Shown piece by piece: positions 10,301 to 21,827 of a stretch of DNA of 64,000 nucleotides (its first letter is position 1; every line of letters begins with the position of its first letter). The notes below the pieces were generated by a model. That model searched no databases and was not told where the DNA came from. It worked only from the letters and a program-made list of their open reading frames with translations. The stretch is taken from the NCBI GenBank assembly GCA_037043015.1, contig CM073331.1:682001-746000 (forward strand), read 5' to 3'. The stretch comes from Bryum argenteum. Lineage: Eukaryota; Streptophyta; Bryopsida; Bryales; Bryaceae. The translations under genes were made by a program, and so were the position numbers.

Positions 10301-12079
10301 TTGGGTCTATATCATGCAAGGAAATCTGTTGTTTCGAGCAGTGGTATTTGAATATCATTTGCAAGTGATAGTCTTGCATGATTTCAAAACATTCCAGTTT
10401 TCTACTTTATCTTGAAACTTATTGTGGATTGTAATATTAACTTTTAGGAAGCAAGACTCATCAATCGGCTTCAGTGCGCCTGTACGTGCTAATATGAGGG
10501 GAAACAGGCTGACCGATGCCTCCGTTACTTCTTCGTTGCTTGAGACGGTAAACTCGTGTTTTTTTGATGCTGTTGGAAACTTGAAAGCCCTACATTTTTG
10601 TTGGATAGATTGTGCTTTTGAGTGTGTACTGCGTGCTTCGTTTCAAAGTTATTAAATTTCAGTTACTTATTGTTCAGTACATACAGTAGTGCTCTTCACC
10701 ATCACAAGGGTGGCTTTTGCTACATCATTTCAGTAGAAAGATGACTGTGGAGTTTCTTGGATACTCATTGCTTCAACTATTATCTGTGTATTGTGCAGGT
10801 AGAGAGCACTGATTTGATAGCCTACGGGTTGATCCCTGAGTTCATTGGACGGTTTCCTGTTCTCGTTAGTCTGGCTGCACTTAATGAGGACCAGCTCGTT
10901 CAGGTAAAGTTTTATTGCACAAGTTACTTCTTGTCGGTGTTTCCGAAGCCATTATAAATAAGGTATCCCAGCAGCGTAGTCAAACTTTGATTTGGTTAAT
11001 GTTGCTTCAAATGTTGGATGTATCCTAATAAGGTAACATCTTGAATAGTCAAAGATTTGCACTCACGACCGTTTTGTCTTCTTCAGGTCCTCACAGAACC
11101 CCGGAATGCCCTTGGAAAGCAGTACAAGAAGATGTTTTCTATGAATAATGTAAGTGACCATCGACAGCCTTGATGATGAGATCTATCGAGCATATGTTGT
11201 AGATCTTACTACTGGAAGTATTTGGGCCTGTGACGAGATTTTAGTCATGGGTGTTACGGTGTCTATCCATTTTAGTTTGTACATCACTTTCTTGTCTCTG
11301 CTCCAACATAGCATAAAACTTCGACATGCTGATTCATGCCAGGTTAAGCTACATTACACTGAAGGAGCCTTGCGAAGGATTGCACAGAAGGCTATGGCGA
11401 AAAACACCGGTGCACGTGGACTTCGGTCCATCATGGAAACTTTGCTCACTGATGCCATGTTTCAGGTTAGAAATCGTCAAGCTTAGCATAACAATCATCT
11501 GAATAAAGAGGATTACTATGACAAATTCAGAGCTTTTATTTAGCGAGGGACTGAATAACTGTTTTATTTATGTTGCGAGTAATTTCAGGTCCCAGATGCT
11601 ATTACGAATGGAGACGAGCAGATTGATGCCGTAGTACTAGATGAAGATGCTGTGGGGGCGCCAGACGGGAACGGAGATGGTGCTAAGATTTTGCGTGGCG
11701 AGGGTGCATTAGATTTCTATTTAGGAAATTCAGAAAGACCAAGCAAGGTAAGGAGCGTGGCAGGCTTTGATGGCCGGCGCGCCTCCATGATAGTAAGCCT
11801 TAAGAACAACAAGAATACATTATTGGCTTTGATCTCCATCTGCAGAAAATTGGATTCTCGTATATTATACTAGAAGCTCAAAACTGCACAAATTTGTGGC
11901 TTCGATGCAACAAGTAGTGAAGAGAACGAATATACATATATCTTACGCTTGATGCCAGTTTCTTTTAAAACTGACCATCATGCTTGTGATTGTCTCAGAT
12001 TGAAACGCAAGGAACCCTTAAAGAAGATGACGAGGTTGAAGCAGAAGTAGAAACACCGGCAAGGGCAGCAAATATGTGA
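7359..12079 (+). CDS. CLPX: ClpX, ATP-dependent unfoldase subunit of organellar Clp protease, 15 exons
   Basis: AAA+ unfoldase that feeds substrates to ClpP, in plants expected in mitochondria. Exons by GT-AG and frame: 7359-8096, 8563-8648, 8812-8900, 9032-9111, 9255-9305, 9455-9529, 9650-9727, 9944-10000, 10160-10230, 10448-10547, 10799-10903, 11087-11149, 11343-11465, 11589-11747, 11999-12079. They sum to 1,956 bases, 651 aa plus stop, in frame throughout. Visible: basic N-terminus like a transit peptide; Cys pairs 85/88 and 109/112 (zinc-binding type); Ala/Gly/Ser-rich linker; Walker A GPTGSGKT (300-307); pore loop GYVG (333-336); Walker B IYIDE (362-366); RKH loop (409-411); IGF ClpP-docking tripeptide (448-450); GRFPV with arginine finger R493; GARGL sensor-2 (R556). 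Every key residue is present, so the gene looks functional. The start is the ATG that opens the longest frame, in a good context. Confidence 0.95.
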
Positions 12080-12690
12080 AACATCGCTGGCCAAGAATGT
12101 ACAGGTTTCCAATTGAGACTGTGACTTTGTTCCTCGCACTGATTCTCGCAATTGAGAATCTTATCCAGAATTTTTTAATGCTGAAAAAAAATCAGTACTT
12201 GATTATAATAATAATAGCTTCTGAGGAATTTTGTTAGGCTCCGAAATCTGGAGTGTGCAGAAGTGGCAGAAGTGACGAGATATTGACGAAAACGACATAA
12301 GATTTGTGAGTTAGAAACGGCATGGTTCTGTGCCTCTTAATGAAGTCAATTGACTTCAGTGACCAACCAGTTTTTCACCGTTGCTCAATTGTCTGTATAT
12401 GTGAGATAGCTCCGTAACGAGAGGTCCTACTAGAGAGTAACGATGTCATTTATGACCTCTGTAGTGTGGCTTATTTTAGGGTGGAAAATTGGCTTCTGCC
12501 AGCCACATTGTATACATTATACTGGTGCTGAATAAATGCTAAGTAGCCTTGTATTGTGTTGTACTAGCGCTTCACCGAAAGTGGTCTTGTTAGTTGATGA
12601 TAGAACAAGGTGTTTACCGTCTAATGCTCTCGATAATCAATGGGCTGGTTGTAGTCTTAAGTACTTGGATGCAGGTGTGGGCTATAAGGT
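12080..12690 (+). other. Probable 3' UTR and downstream flank of ClpX
   Basis: Directly follows the ClpX stop codon. An AATAAA hexamer at about 12530 is a candidate polyadenylation signal. No other gene is seen. The poly(A) site is not determined. Confidence 0.4.
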
Positions 12691-12691
12691 A

Positions 12692-12715
12692 ACATACTAT
12701 ACAATAAATAAATAA

Positions 12716-12787
<72 letters not shown>

Positions 12788-12799
12788 TGTATAGTATGT
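12692..12799. repeat. (TA)n microsatellite inside a perfect palindrome
   Basis: About 30 TA dinucleotides (12720-12782) are flanked by 19-base inverted arms (12692-12710 and 12781-12799, sequence ACATACTATACAATAAATA and its complement). The whole 108 bp can form one cruciform. The 64-aa minus-strand frame across it is an Ile-Tyr repeat produced by TA and is not a gene. Confidence 0.95.
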
Positions 12800-12896
12800 A
12801 ATAGGCACTTAAGGTGTATAGTTATAGAATGCGCATATACCATTAATTAATTAATTAATGGCCACTATACCCCCAGGACCCGAGACCTCTAATGAT

Positions 12897-13344
12897 TTAA
12901 CCCTTAAACGCCCAACCTCTAATGATTTAATCCTTAAACGCCCAAGCAAGCTTGATGGGCTTGATTCCAACAGAATCTCTCTTGTAGCTCTCACTGTACT
13001 CAACTTTTCACTTATATTTTGATGTCGAACTGGTGACCTTCTTCTGATGCATTCAAAAAGTGAGATTTGACAATTCAAATGACAATTTGTATGAGTGATT
13101 TTGTGTTGTGAGATTTGACAATTCAAATCACAATTTGTATGAGTGATTTTGTGTTTTGAAAGGATTATGGTAGGTAGGTTGGGGTGGTACATAACCTTGT
13201 AGGAGTTTGCAAGTTCATCATTGATTGGTTCATTCACAATGCTCAAGTTCAAAAAGTGCAATATTCATGATGCCCAAGTCCAAAAGATGTTGTGATCCAA
13301 TTTTGGGCTGCCCATTTCAGACCCCAAGGGCGTTTAAGGGTTAA
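12897..13344. mobile_element. TTAA-bounded non-autonomous element, 448 bp
   Basis: The left end is TTAA (12897-12900) then CCCTTAAACGCCC. The right end is GGGCGTTTAAGGG then TTAA (13341-13344). The 13-bp inverted repeat is perfect. The left end is duplicated in tandem (a second CCTTAAACGCCC at about 12932). A roughly 50-bp direct repeat lies inside (about 13065-13150). No transposase frame. Same family as 3087-3994 and 28349-28963. Confidence 0.8.
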
Positions 13345-13752
13345 TGCCCCCTTTTGTAATTTTTAGAGGAGATGAGGAGATGCAAACGTTATAGGATAAA
13401 TCCCCAATGCCATACCATCACTATGTCATGCGATGACCATGCCATCACCATAACCGAGGATCCCATGACCCCAAGCCGTGCAGGCCACTTGCCCCCTTTG
13501 GACCCCAGGACCCCACACCAATAATGAATTAATGCCCCTGCATGCAAGTTTCAGTGAATAGTATTATTTCCATCTTGCATGTGATCCAGGTTAATGTTTG
13601 AGCATTACTGACTTGTTACGTAGAATCTCATATTCTGAGGAGAGGTTTTTTTACATAAATTCTTTTGCATTTACAGATGGTGTTGGTGCCGCACTCGTAC
13701 TGGCACGTCAATGGCGTATAGATCCATTTGGTGGGCAACCTCTTCACGATGC
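13345..13752. other. Intergenic DNA, no feature recognised
   Basis: Nothing beyond short C-rich runs was noted. It separates the TTAA element from the Harbinger-like MITE. Confidence 0.4.
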
Positions 13753-13755
13753 TTA

Positions 13756-14212
13756 GAGCATCCCCATTAGCCGCGCGAACTGCCTTCGCCAACAGTAATT
13801 GGTGGGCCCGCAATGAAAGAGTACCCCAATGGCCGCGCCATCCCTCCCTCCACCTTTCCGTGGCACTCTATTGGAGCCCCGCTCACGCCAAGTTTTCTCT
13901 AGTTGGAGGGAGACATTTTCCACACTCTCTTGCGTAGTCAACGGGAAATAATAATGTCAGAAAGGCACCTCTGAACACAATCTCCTACTTTTCGCTAGTG
14001 ACATGGAATAAAGTGCGGAAATCATTAATGCCAAAGCCTCCCTTCTCAAGCCCACCCTCCCTAGCCACACCCTCCCCAACCAAGGCTGTTTGGGGGGCTC
14101 TGTAGCGAGCCTCCATTGGAGCCAACACCCTCCATTTCGTGGCACGCTACAGTACGTTCCTCGCCATTATCCAATGGCGCGTCCCAATGGCGCTGAATCA
14201 TTGGAGATGCTC
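13756..14212. mobile_element. PIF/Harbinger-type MITE, 457 bp
   Basis: The element starts GAGCATCCCCATTAG and ends CATTGGAGATGCTC. It is flanked on both sides by TTA (13753-13755 and 14213-14215), the 3-bp duplication typical of PIF/Harbinger. The GAGCATCTCCAA-type terminus is widespread among plant MITEs of this group. The interior is much more GC-rich than its surroundings and repeats a CCAATGGCGCG-like word. No transposase frame is credible. Confidence 0.75.
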
Positions 14213-14385
14213 TTAACATGCAGTTATCGAAGTATTGATGCATGATTATGCCAGCTTCCCCATTATCAGTTCCACATGCTAAGCGCATTGTGCCTTCAGG
14301 ATCTAATCCATTGTACAGCTATATCTTTGATTAAGGAGGTATAATCATACATGTGAGCAGAGCCATAGAGCCGTTGTGAGTATCC

Positions 14386-15125
14386 GGGGGAGATCACTCC
14401 TTGTAATTTAAGGTATACACTTGAGTTAAGAAGGTATTTGATGTGGGGCTATTTACATTTGTTTTTGTGTTTTAGATGACCGTATATTTACATAAAAAGC
14501 TATTAGGGGCGTATTCTCGGTACCCTATGGTGATTTATAAATTCATACATGTGTTGAATTACTTGAGGCTATGTTACATATAAATAATATGGGTGCATTT
14601 TTTCGAGCCTTGTACAAAAATTCGCTCTCAAGGCCAAAGATTTTGTCTCACTTTGATTGTTGCAACACACCAAAACTTAAACATAGCACAAAAGGTCATT
14701 TTCGTTAAATCGACACAAAATAAGGTTCTTGGGACTTAAAATGCTACTTAGTGAATATAACGCTTTGTTGTATTTTGCCTTCACTCCTTTCATGCTTACA
14801 ACAACTCCAAACTAAAAACTACAAACTTAAGTCACATTGATAATTACTATCTTTTATATTTTTCTCCGTGTGTCCAAAGGACACGGAGACATACTAGTCC
14901 TACTATAAAAAATAATCAAGGCTCCTATTTGTGAAGGCTAACTTATAAATAGAATGCCATACTACACATTGTTTTTATATAGCCTAATTTATATATAATA
15001 GAGTATGTAGCATTTTATTGACCCTATAGTAGTCCTACACATTATATAAAAATTCTCCCTTTTGAATTAAATAGACCCTATATTTTAACTCACGTATATT
15101 TCTAAAAAGCGATAGTGATCTCCCC
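14386..15125. mobile_element. Possible inverted-repeat element of about 740 bp
   Basis: GGGGGAGATCACT at 14386-14398 and AGTGATCTCCCC at about 15114-15125 are inverted copies. The interior is AT-rich and non-coding. No target-site duplication is clear. The match extends only about 12 bp, so chance is possible. Confidence 0.3.
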
Positions 15126-16790
15126 GGGGTGAGTACTTTAAGTCCTGCGGGGGAGTGAAGCCTAAAACATGACGCTTTGACTTAGGTTAGCCTCTTAAGA
15201 TAGTATTTACTAAATATAGATAATATGAAGTTGAACCTTGTGAAAATTTCTCTATATCTTTCCAAGTAGACCGTTCATGCTTCAAGATTCTGCGTACTTT
15301 AGTAAATATTCACCCTCAAGGTCTTAAAACATATTGGGGCTTGCTGAAATCTGCCCAAAATTCTAGTGTATCTGCAAACATTCTTTAAAGTTACTAGAAA
15401 ATGAAGGAACTCTTAAAATTCAATGAACTTTGGAATTTTTTACTATTTTCCAAGTTTGTTTTTCGAGCATGTGGAAAAGGTACCAATGCATGAACCGTTT
15501 GAATTTCCAACCCAAGAATTCTTCACATGTCTTTCTTATCGTGAAAGACGACCCTTTGTATTTGAGTTTTAGCATACCTATGTGTAAAACTCAAGTTATT
15601 CTCTAGGCTTCATAGGTCCCATGAGAGAAAAACATTATATGGACATGTACCTAACCAACTTAGGAATAAGAATTTGAAGAAAATCGTTTTAGATTATATT
15701 TTCTGGAAGTGATTTTCTTAGCACGTGGAACACCTCGATATAATGATCTCACAAATAGTAAGGGATATGAACCTAAGATTTGGTATGCATGTGCACATAC
15801 AAGTTAGCTACAAGATCCTATCGTTACATACTTCAAAGTCTGTCAAAAATTGAAAACTTTGCATCTTGCATCAAAGAGGGCAATTTGGAGGGGTGTTGGC
15901 AATTTTGAGGCCACTCTCATGTAGAGGTTCAAGATCTATTAGTTCTTTATCTAAATTTTGTTCTTGTCTAAATTTGTTGGGTTGAGTTTCAAAGGAGATC
16001 TAGTTGTTGCGATAGAAGTTTAGAAGTTTCACCAAAAAGCTCAACATGTTGTATACTTCCTTTTGGAGTTGATAGATGACTAGTTTCTAATATGCCCAAA
16101 GATATGTCTTCAAAGAGCAAGTTTGTACAACTTAATCCCGAATGAGGAGAGTGCGGAGCTCGACAAAGAGTTGTTCAATATTTGTAATTATTGCATGCTG
16201 CCTTACGTAAAGTATTGCCATATGTCAATGGATGTCATCAACCACACAAGAGTTGTTAACTAGTGTAACAAGATAACTTTTACTAAATAACACGATTTCT
16301 CAACTCTCTTAAGATTAATCTTTACTTTGGGCAGCCATTGCAATTAATCTCCACTGTCTTTTCTTCAAGCCACCAATTGCACCACTTTCAATAAATTCTT
16401 CCACTTGCATGCTCTCACATTTAGTTTTATGATTTGACGATTAGTCTTGTAACACTATGATGACCTTCGACATTTACTATTATAGTCCACAATTAACCTG
16501 TGTAATACTAATTAACAACTCTCGTGTAGTAAATGAGGACCCGTGACTCTTGATCATGCTAGATAGGGATTACACAAAATGAAATGCTCCTCCATTTGAG
16601 CATATAATCCAACAAGGGTTTCATCACATCCTAGTAAATGGGTTCATTAAAATGAAGTAAATATGAAGTTTAGTTTTAAAGATTTAATTTTTAAGATTTA
16701 GAAAGTAGAGCTAAGTAATTTGAGGTCTCTCTTTAATTCCATTCTAAATTAGAATGGAATTAATTACCCTCTAAAACATTGATTAACGCC
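15126..16790. other. AT-rich intergenic DNA with an old repeat copy
   Basis: No gene was recognised. The segment about 15780-15930 resembles 5080-5245 (shared words ACAAGTTAG, AAGATC, GTTACATAC, GAAAA...TTTGCATCTTGCAT), so it is another decayed member of that repeat family. Its end near 15925 (TAGAGGTTCAA) could be a degraded TTTAGGGGTTAA terminus. Confidence 0.4.
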
Positions 16791-17897
16791 TAAAGTCGAA
16801 ATCGCCCACATCGGGGGTGGTTGTGGCACGGCGATGGGGGAGCAGACCACGGAGAAGGGTCCGAAAGCCCCAACCAAAGCAGCTCGAGAGGGGGGGGAAA
16901 GATTCCGAAACTTGGAATTAGGCCACCGACGCTGCTGTCATTGCCCCCTCCTCGTTGCTCGTGGTCCCCGAACCCTAATTTGTGAACCCTCTTCGCACAG
17001 CAATCGTGTCGCAGCATCCGCAGCAATCCGTCGCAGCAGATTCCACCATCGTTACCTCGCTACTGAAGCTAATCGCTGTCTTTCTCCAACCCTCGCTTCA
17101 CCACGGATCCTCACTCGTCCAACTCTCGGTACGCCCTCTCTTGCCTTCTCCTCTCGTAATGTTCAGTTCGATTGCCCGCTTGCTTGCTTTTCGATCATTC
17201 ACGAATTTACTTCATTTCCCCAAGTCTCAGCTTCCGGAGACAAAAATTACAAATGTGATGCTTTTTTATGTCATTGACGGGTTTCTTTTGTTTCCTTAGC
17301 TTCAGCATCCCGCATTTGGAACTTGAAAAAATAAATGCTTGGGGATGTTGTTTACCTTTAAATGATACTTTTATGTCTCCGGCCGTGGTCTTGGTAAGGG
17401 TGTAGTTTGCTTGCCTGCTTTTTCTCCAATTACGAATTTCGCCATTGACGGCTTCCTCGTTTCTCCAGTTTGGAACCTTTATAAGTAAAATATTGCTTTG
17501 TTTTTTGGTTGAGGATGATGTTTGGTTTTATGTGGCTGTGTTTTGAGTACGCGATGTTTGGCTCATCTCTTACCTGTTTTCGGCCTTTGCCTTGGTTAGG
17601 GTGTAGTATGCTTGCCAATTACGGATTTCTTTTCTTTATTTTTTATTCACGAATCAGCTCTAGCTTCCAGCATTTGGAGTTTTGAGAATGCTTGTCTCCT
17701 GGTGTAGGATATTGCTTGCAGTTGTTTGTTATGTCAGTAAGCGCTAGATTTCAAAGATGTCCGAGGGATGATTGGAATTTAAGAGGTCTTGAAGGAATTG
17801 GAATGTCTTGTCGGAAATGTTTGATAGTCTTTGTAGGTGTGATTTTTCATGTACTCAGGGTTCAGTCTGCTTGGTAGCTTTTCCCTCCGCCTGCAAT

Positions 17898-17934
<37 letters not shown>

Positions 17935-18190
17935 AGAATCAGCTTCAGTTCAATTTTTTAGAAGTATAATGGATACCTTGGTTGAGGATGTTGCTTGCAG
18001 TTGTTTACTTTTATGTCAGCTTATTTTGAGTTCGCAGATGTTCGGCGGGACATCTTTTGTTGCATGTTTGATTGACCTTGTAGGCGTGGTTTTTTATGTT
18101 TTGTAATTGTGGCTCTTTTTGTTGTAGCTTGGGAGGCGTTTTTGCGGCTTCATGAACTTTTAAGATACAATAGTAAGAGGCAATTTGAGA
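16791..18190 (+). promoter_or_regulatory. Promoter, 5' UTR and probable 5'-UTR intron of the KH gene
   Basis: The 16800-17130 segment is GC-richer and resembles a 5' UTR. A plausible intron runs from the GTACGC donor at about 17129 to the TTGTTGTAG acceptor ending about 18128, followed by about 60 bases of leader and the ATG at 18191. The intron contains degenerate internal repeats (for example TTGGTTGAGGATG and GGTGTAG...GCTTGCC words recurring at 17390, 17505, 17600 and 17975) and a long T run. Antisense copies of its last part occur at 60770-60850. Confidence 0.5.
17899..17933. repeat. Poly(T) tract of about 35 bases
   Basis: An uninterrupted T run in the probable 5'-UTR intron of the KH gene. 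Its length will be unstable and may be imprecise in the assembly. Confidence 0.9.
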
Positions 18191-21100
18191 ATGGATCGGG
18201 GTTACAATGGGAAGCGGCCGCATCCGCTGTACGAAGGAGACTTAGCAGATCGTAACGGGCGGCACCAGAAGCGACGAAACCAAGGAGGCAGTTATAGCAG
18301 CCGAGAATTAGGAGGGGGAGGACATTTCGTACCTCGAGACTTACAGTTGCCTCCAATAATGACGACGGGCTCTCCGTTGCCTGACGATGTGGTGTTTCGC
18401 ATTTTATGTCCGGCACCGAAGATAGGGAGCGTGATAGGCAAAGGAGGAAGCATAATCAAGCAGTTGCGGCAAGACTCTGGTGCTAAAATTAAGATTGCAG
18501 ATGCGATACCCGGAGTAGACGAGCGAGTGATTGTGATTTCTTCTTTAGATCGAGGAGGGGGTAGTGACAGAGGGCGCAGTAGCCGAGACTCTCGTGAGAG
18601 AGGAGGACGAGATGGTCGGTCTCGGGAGCGAGATGGGGGTAAGGAGGGTGACAGGAAAGAACGGGACTCCTCACACAGAGAGAGCGAGAAGCTCACTCCA
18701 GAACGGGACTCCTCTCACAGAGAGAGCGAGAAGCTCACTTCAGAACGGGACTCCACACACAGAGAGAACGAGAAGCTCACTCCTGCTCAAGAAGCTCTTT
18801 TCAAAGTCCATGCTCGTATTATTGCCGATGTTGAACCCCCTGGAGGCGATGGCTCTGATCTGGAGGAAGAGCCTAGTCAACATGTTGTCACTCGGCTGCT
18901 TGTTCCTAACAATCAGATTGGATGCTTGCTTGGTAAGGGTGGAAAGATCATTGAACAGATGAGACAATCCACCGGTGCCCATATTCGCGTTCTTCCTAAA
19001 GATCAGCTTCCTGGCTGTGCTTTGCCTTCGGATGAAATTGTTCAGGTACTCGACTCTGCACATGAACATAAGAGTTCTGCCTTTGGACTGAATATTGATA
19101 TCACTGATCATGTTGAGATTAAAGAAACGCTGGTTGAAATGGTACATTAGAAACGAAAGTAGAAGTCCCTGTATGATCCACTCGGAAGTTTTTGATTTTT
19201 GTGAGGTCTTATTGGTCCTTAAGGAGTTGTTTTTGTTTGCTTTTAGGATGTTTTGCAATTCAAGTCGAGTTTTTCTTCGAATGTGAATTGGCTGTGAGTA
19301 CTCAACTATTGCTTGTTTCTACAGGTGTCTGGGGAAGTTTCAGTATTGCACAAAGCTCTGCTTGCGATATCGTCTCGATTGCAGGAGAATCCCCCTCGAG
19401 AACGACCACCACCATCATTCGCGTCTCCCGGGCCAACTTTTGTACCTGTTAATGACTACCTACCTGTTAAAGAATCTTATGCGCATCGTTCTAAGGATGT
19501 GCATCTGTTTATGCCTGAGCCGCGTATGGAAAGAGATGCTTGGGGCATGAGAGGTGGTAATCTGCCTCTGGAACGACCAGAACCCAGGCGCGGTAAAGAG
19601 GGACGCGATTTCGGGGAGAATGAGCTTGTCTTTCGTCTGCTATGTCCCAGTGACAAGATTGGCAGCGTCATCGGGAAAGGTGGTAGCATCATTTATACGT
19701 TACGCAAGGAGACGGGAGCTCGTATCAAGATCGCCAATGCTGTTCCTGGTTCCGACGAACGTGTCATCATTGTATCAGCCTTTGAGGTACAATCCATTTT
19801 GGCCTGTACAGTTTTTGCTGCATTCTGTGACCTTTGGGTTCTATCATTGACCCTGAGTTATTGGCAGTGATTGAAGGATACTTCCTTGTATCGATAGAGT
19901 ATTCGTGAGTCATTCGCTAAGTTGTGTTATCTGATAAAGCACCGAAAGAGGATGTCAGGTATTTTTTGCGTTTTTTTAGATTGGGTCCACTTTCCGTGAT
20001 ACTGAATCTCAGAATGCTGGTGCTGCAGCTTCCAGGAGATTCGTTCTCTCCTGCACTTGAGGCAATGATTCAGGTACAAGGGAGGATTACAGCTGAGATG
20101 GGAGGAGACAAGGATGGAATAGTCACCACGAGGCTGCTTGTTCCTACCAATCAAATTGGGTGTTTATTAGGCAAGGGAGGCAGCATCATTGAAGATATGC
20201 GGCGAGCTACACGGGCCAACATTCGTGTTCTTCCGAAGGACACCCTTCCTCGTTGCGCTATGGAAGCAGACGAGCTTGTACAGGTAACCCTGAACAATTT
20301 ATTCATTCATTCATTCATAACAAAACAGTCACTTGTTGTTGTTATTATTGAAAAGAGAACTGATTCCGAGGACATGCAGATTGTTGGGGATACAACTGTG
20401 GCACGGGAAGCTCTATTTCAAGTGATTAGCAGGTTGCGCAACAACACATTCAGGGAAAGCGGAGGCGACACAGGGAGAGGTGGTGGCGGTGGAGGTCATC
20501 GTGGTGATTATGGACACCCGTTGCCGCCTCTTAGTTTGCCACGAGAGACTTACACCAGCTCGTATGACTTCGGTGGAAGGATGGGATCTAGGTCGCCTCG
20601 TGGAGGCGTTTATTCACTACCCTCGTTGCATTCATCTCCTGGTCATGGAAGGCTCGGTTCTCCTCCTCCAGACGCATGGGGCATGGGGGTGAGTTCTCAT
20701 ATTTCACTTATCATAAAGTTCAGCTGTGCATTCTAAAATCGAAAACACGACTAAGCCTCTTATTATGGGTCCAGTACTCCCAGTAACCTGTCGCACTATA
20801 GCGCACACATCACCTTGTGCTTGCATCCATCCTGTTAACAGGCAAGAATGGGATGGGAGCATTCTTGGCTGGTTTACGAACCTTTAATAGGGGTTGGTGT
20901 TAGCTTGAGTCTCGATCGACTGCCTCGCAGTTTAGTATTCCATAATCTCGGACTCTTCAAATCGAGGGCTGCAACGCCTTCGATCTGGACAGTTCATGAG
21001 AGAGCACATCAGTGAATTGGTGAATGTCTGCTCATACTCACAGAGAAATACTACATTTCTGACTCCTGAAAGTTACTCAGGGAGGTGGTGGATTGAGTAG

Positions 21101-21827
21101 CCTCGCTGGCTTTGGTGGTGGCCCTTCGCACTTGATCCAACCACTTGCAGGAGGTTATGGAGGGTAGGTATGCTTGAGACCTGTAGCTTGTAGCTAACCA
21201 AGTAAATGAAGTGAACATACCTTCACTTTTTGCTCAACTAAAGTGCCTGTGGGCCACAGAACCCTTAGTAGAAACTACCCGATCGATGACCACAACACAC
21301 AGGACAGCCGAAGTGCTCCCCGAAAAAAAGATTCTAGTGGCTAAGTGAACTGGTATTGTGATGAAACAGAGGCGGGAGCCACAGAGTTATAGGGAGCCAC
21401 CACGGTCACGGGACAGGCCCAGGTACGATGTCCACCATCGAAGTGCATATTCCTAATAGCGCAGTCGGTTCAGTCATCGGCAAGGGTGGCAGCAACATCG
21501 CTCATATTCGTCAGGTAAGTTGTGACCTTCACCTCATCCACAACAACCTATTTTTTGCATTGCGATTTTATCTATGCAATGGTGTCACTTGCGATGCTAT
21601 CACTGCAAAGACACAAATGGTTGTTTGTAGTGACGTACGCCGCTTTGTGGGGACAGATATCCGGAGCGAAAGTGAAATTACACAACAGTGAACAAGGGGC
21701 AAAAGATCGGGTGCTAGAACTGTCAGGAACCCAGGAACAGACTCACGCTGCTCAAAGTTTGGTACAGGCCTACATGCAGTCATCCTTGGGTGGTGGTATA
21801 CTTTCCTCTTCAGGGTTCGCTGCGTGA
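18191..21827 (+). CDS. Five-KH-domain RNA-binding protein (HEN4/RCF3-like), 7 exons
   Basis: Poly(rC)-binding-type KH protein; plant relatives act in nuclear pre-mRNA processing. Exons by GT-AG and frame: 18191-19045, 19325-19786, 20029-20283, 20380-20688, 21081-21163, 21370-21514, 21657-21827. They sum to 2,280 bases, 759 aa plus stop, without frame conflict. KH domains carry intact GKGG loops at residues 83-86, 248-251, 402-405, 487-490 and 692-695. KH1/KH3 (ILCP or LLCP...IGSVIGKGG) and KH2/KH4 (LLVP...IGCLLGKGG) are pairs, suggesting an ancient tandem duplication. Between KH1 and KH2 is an Arg/Ser/Asp-rich linker with three copies of ERDSSHRESEKLT-type repeats (about 157-198). Gly-rich segments precede KH5. 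The upstream TTG-led extension was not used because ATG 18191 fits the leader. Which HEN4/RCF3 subgroup it belongs to needs a tree. Confidence 0.93.

Noticed and set aside
12614..12808. 64-aa open frame over the TA repeat
   Set aside because: It encodes an Ile-Tyr run produced by the microsatellite.
16834..17299. Overlapping 105-147-aa plus-strand frames before the KH gene
   Set aside because: They fall in the probable 5' UTR and first intron, overlap each other in different frames and match no family I know.
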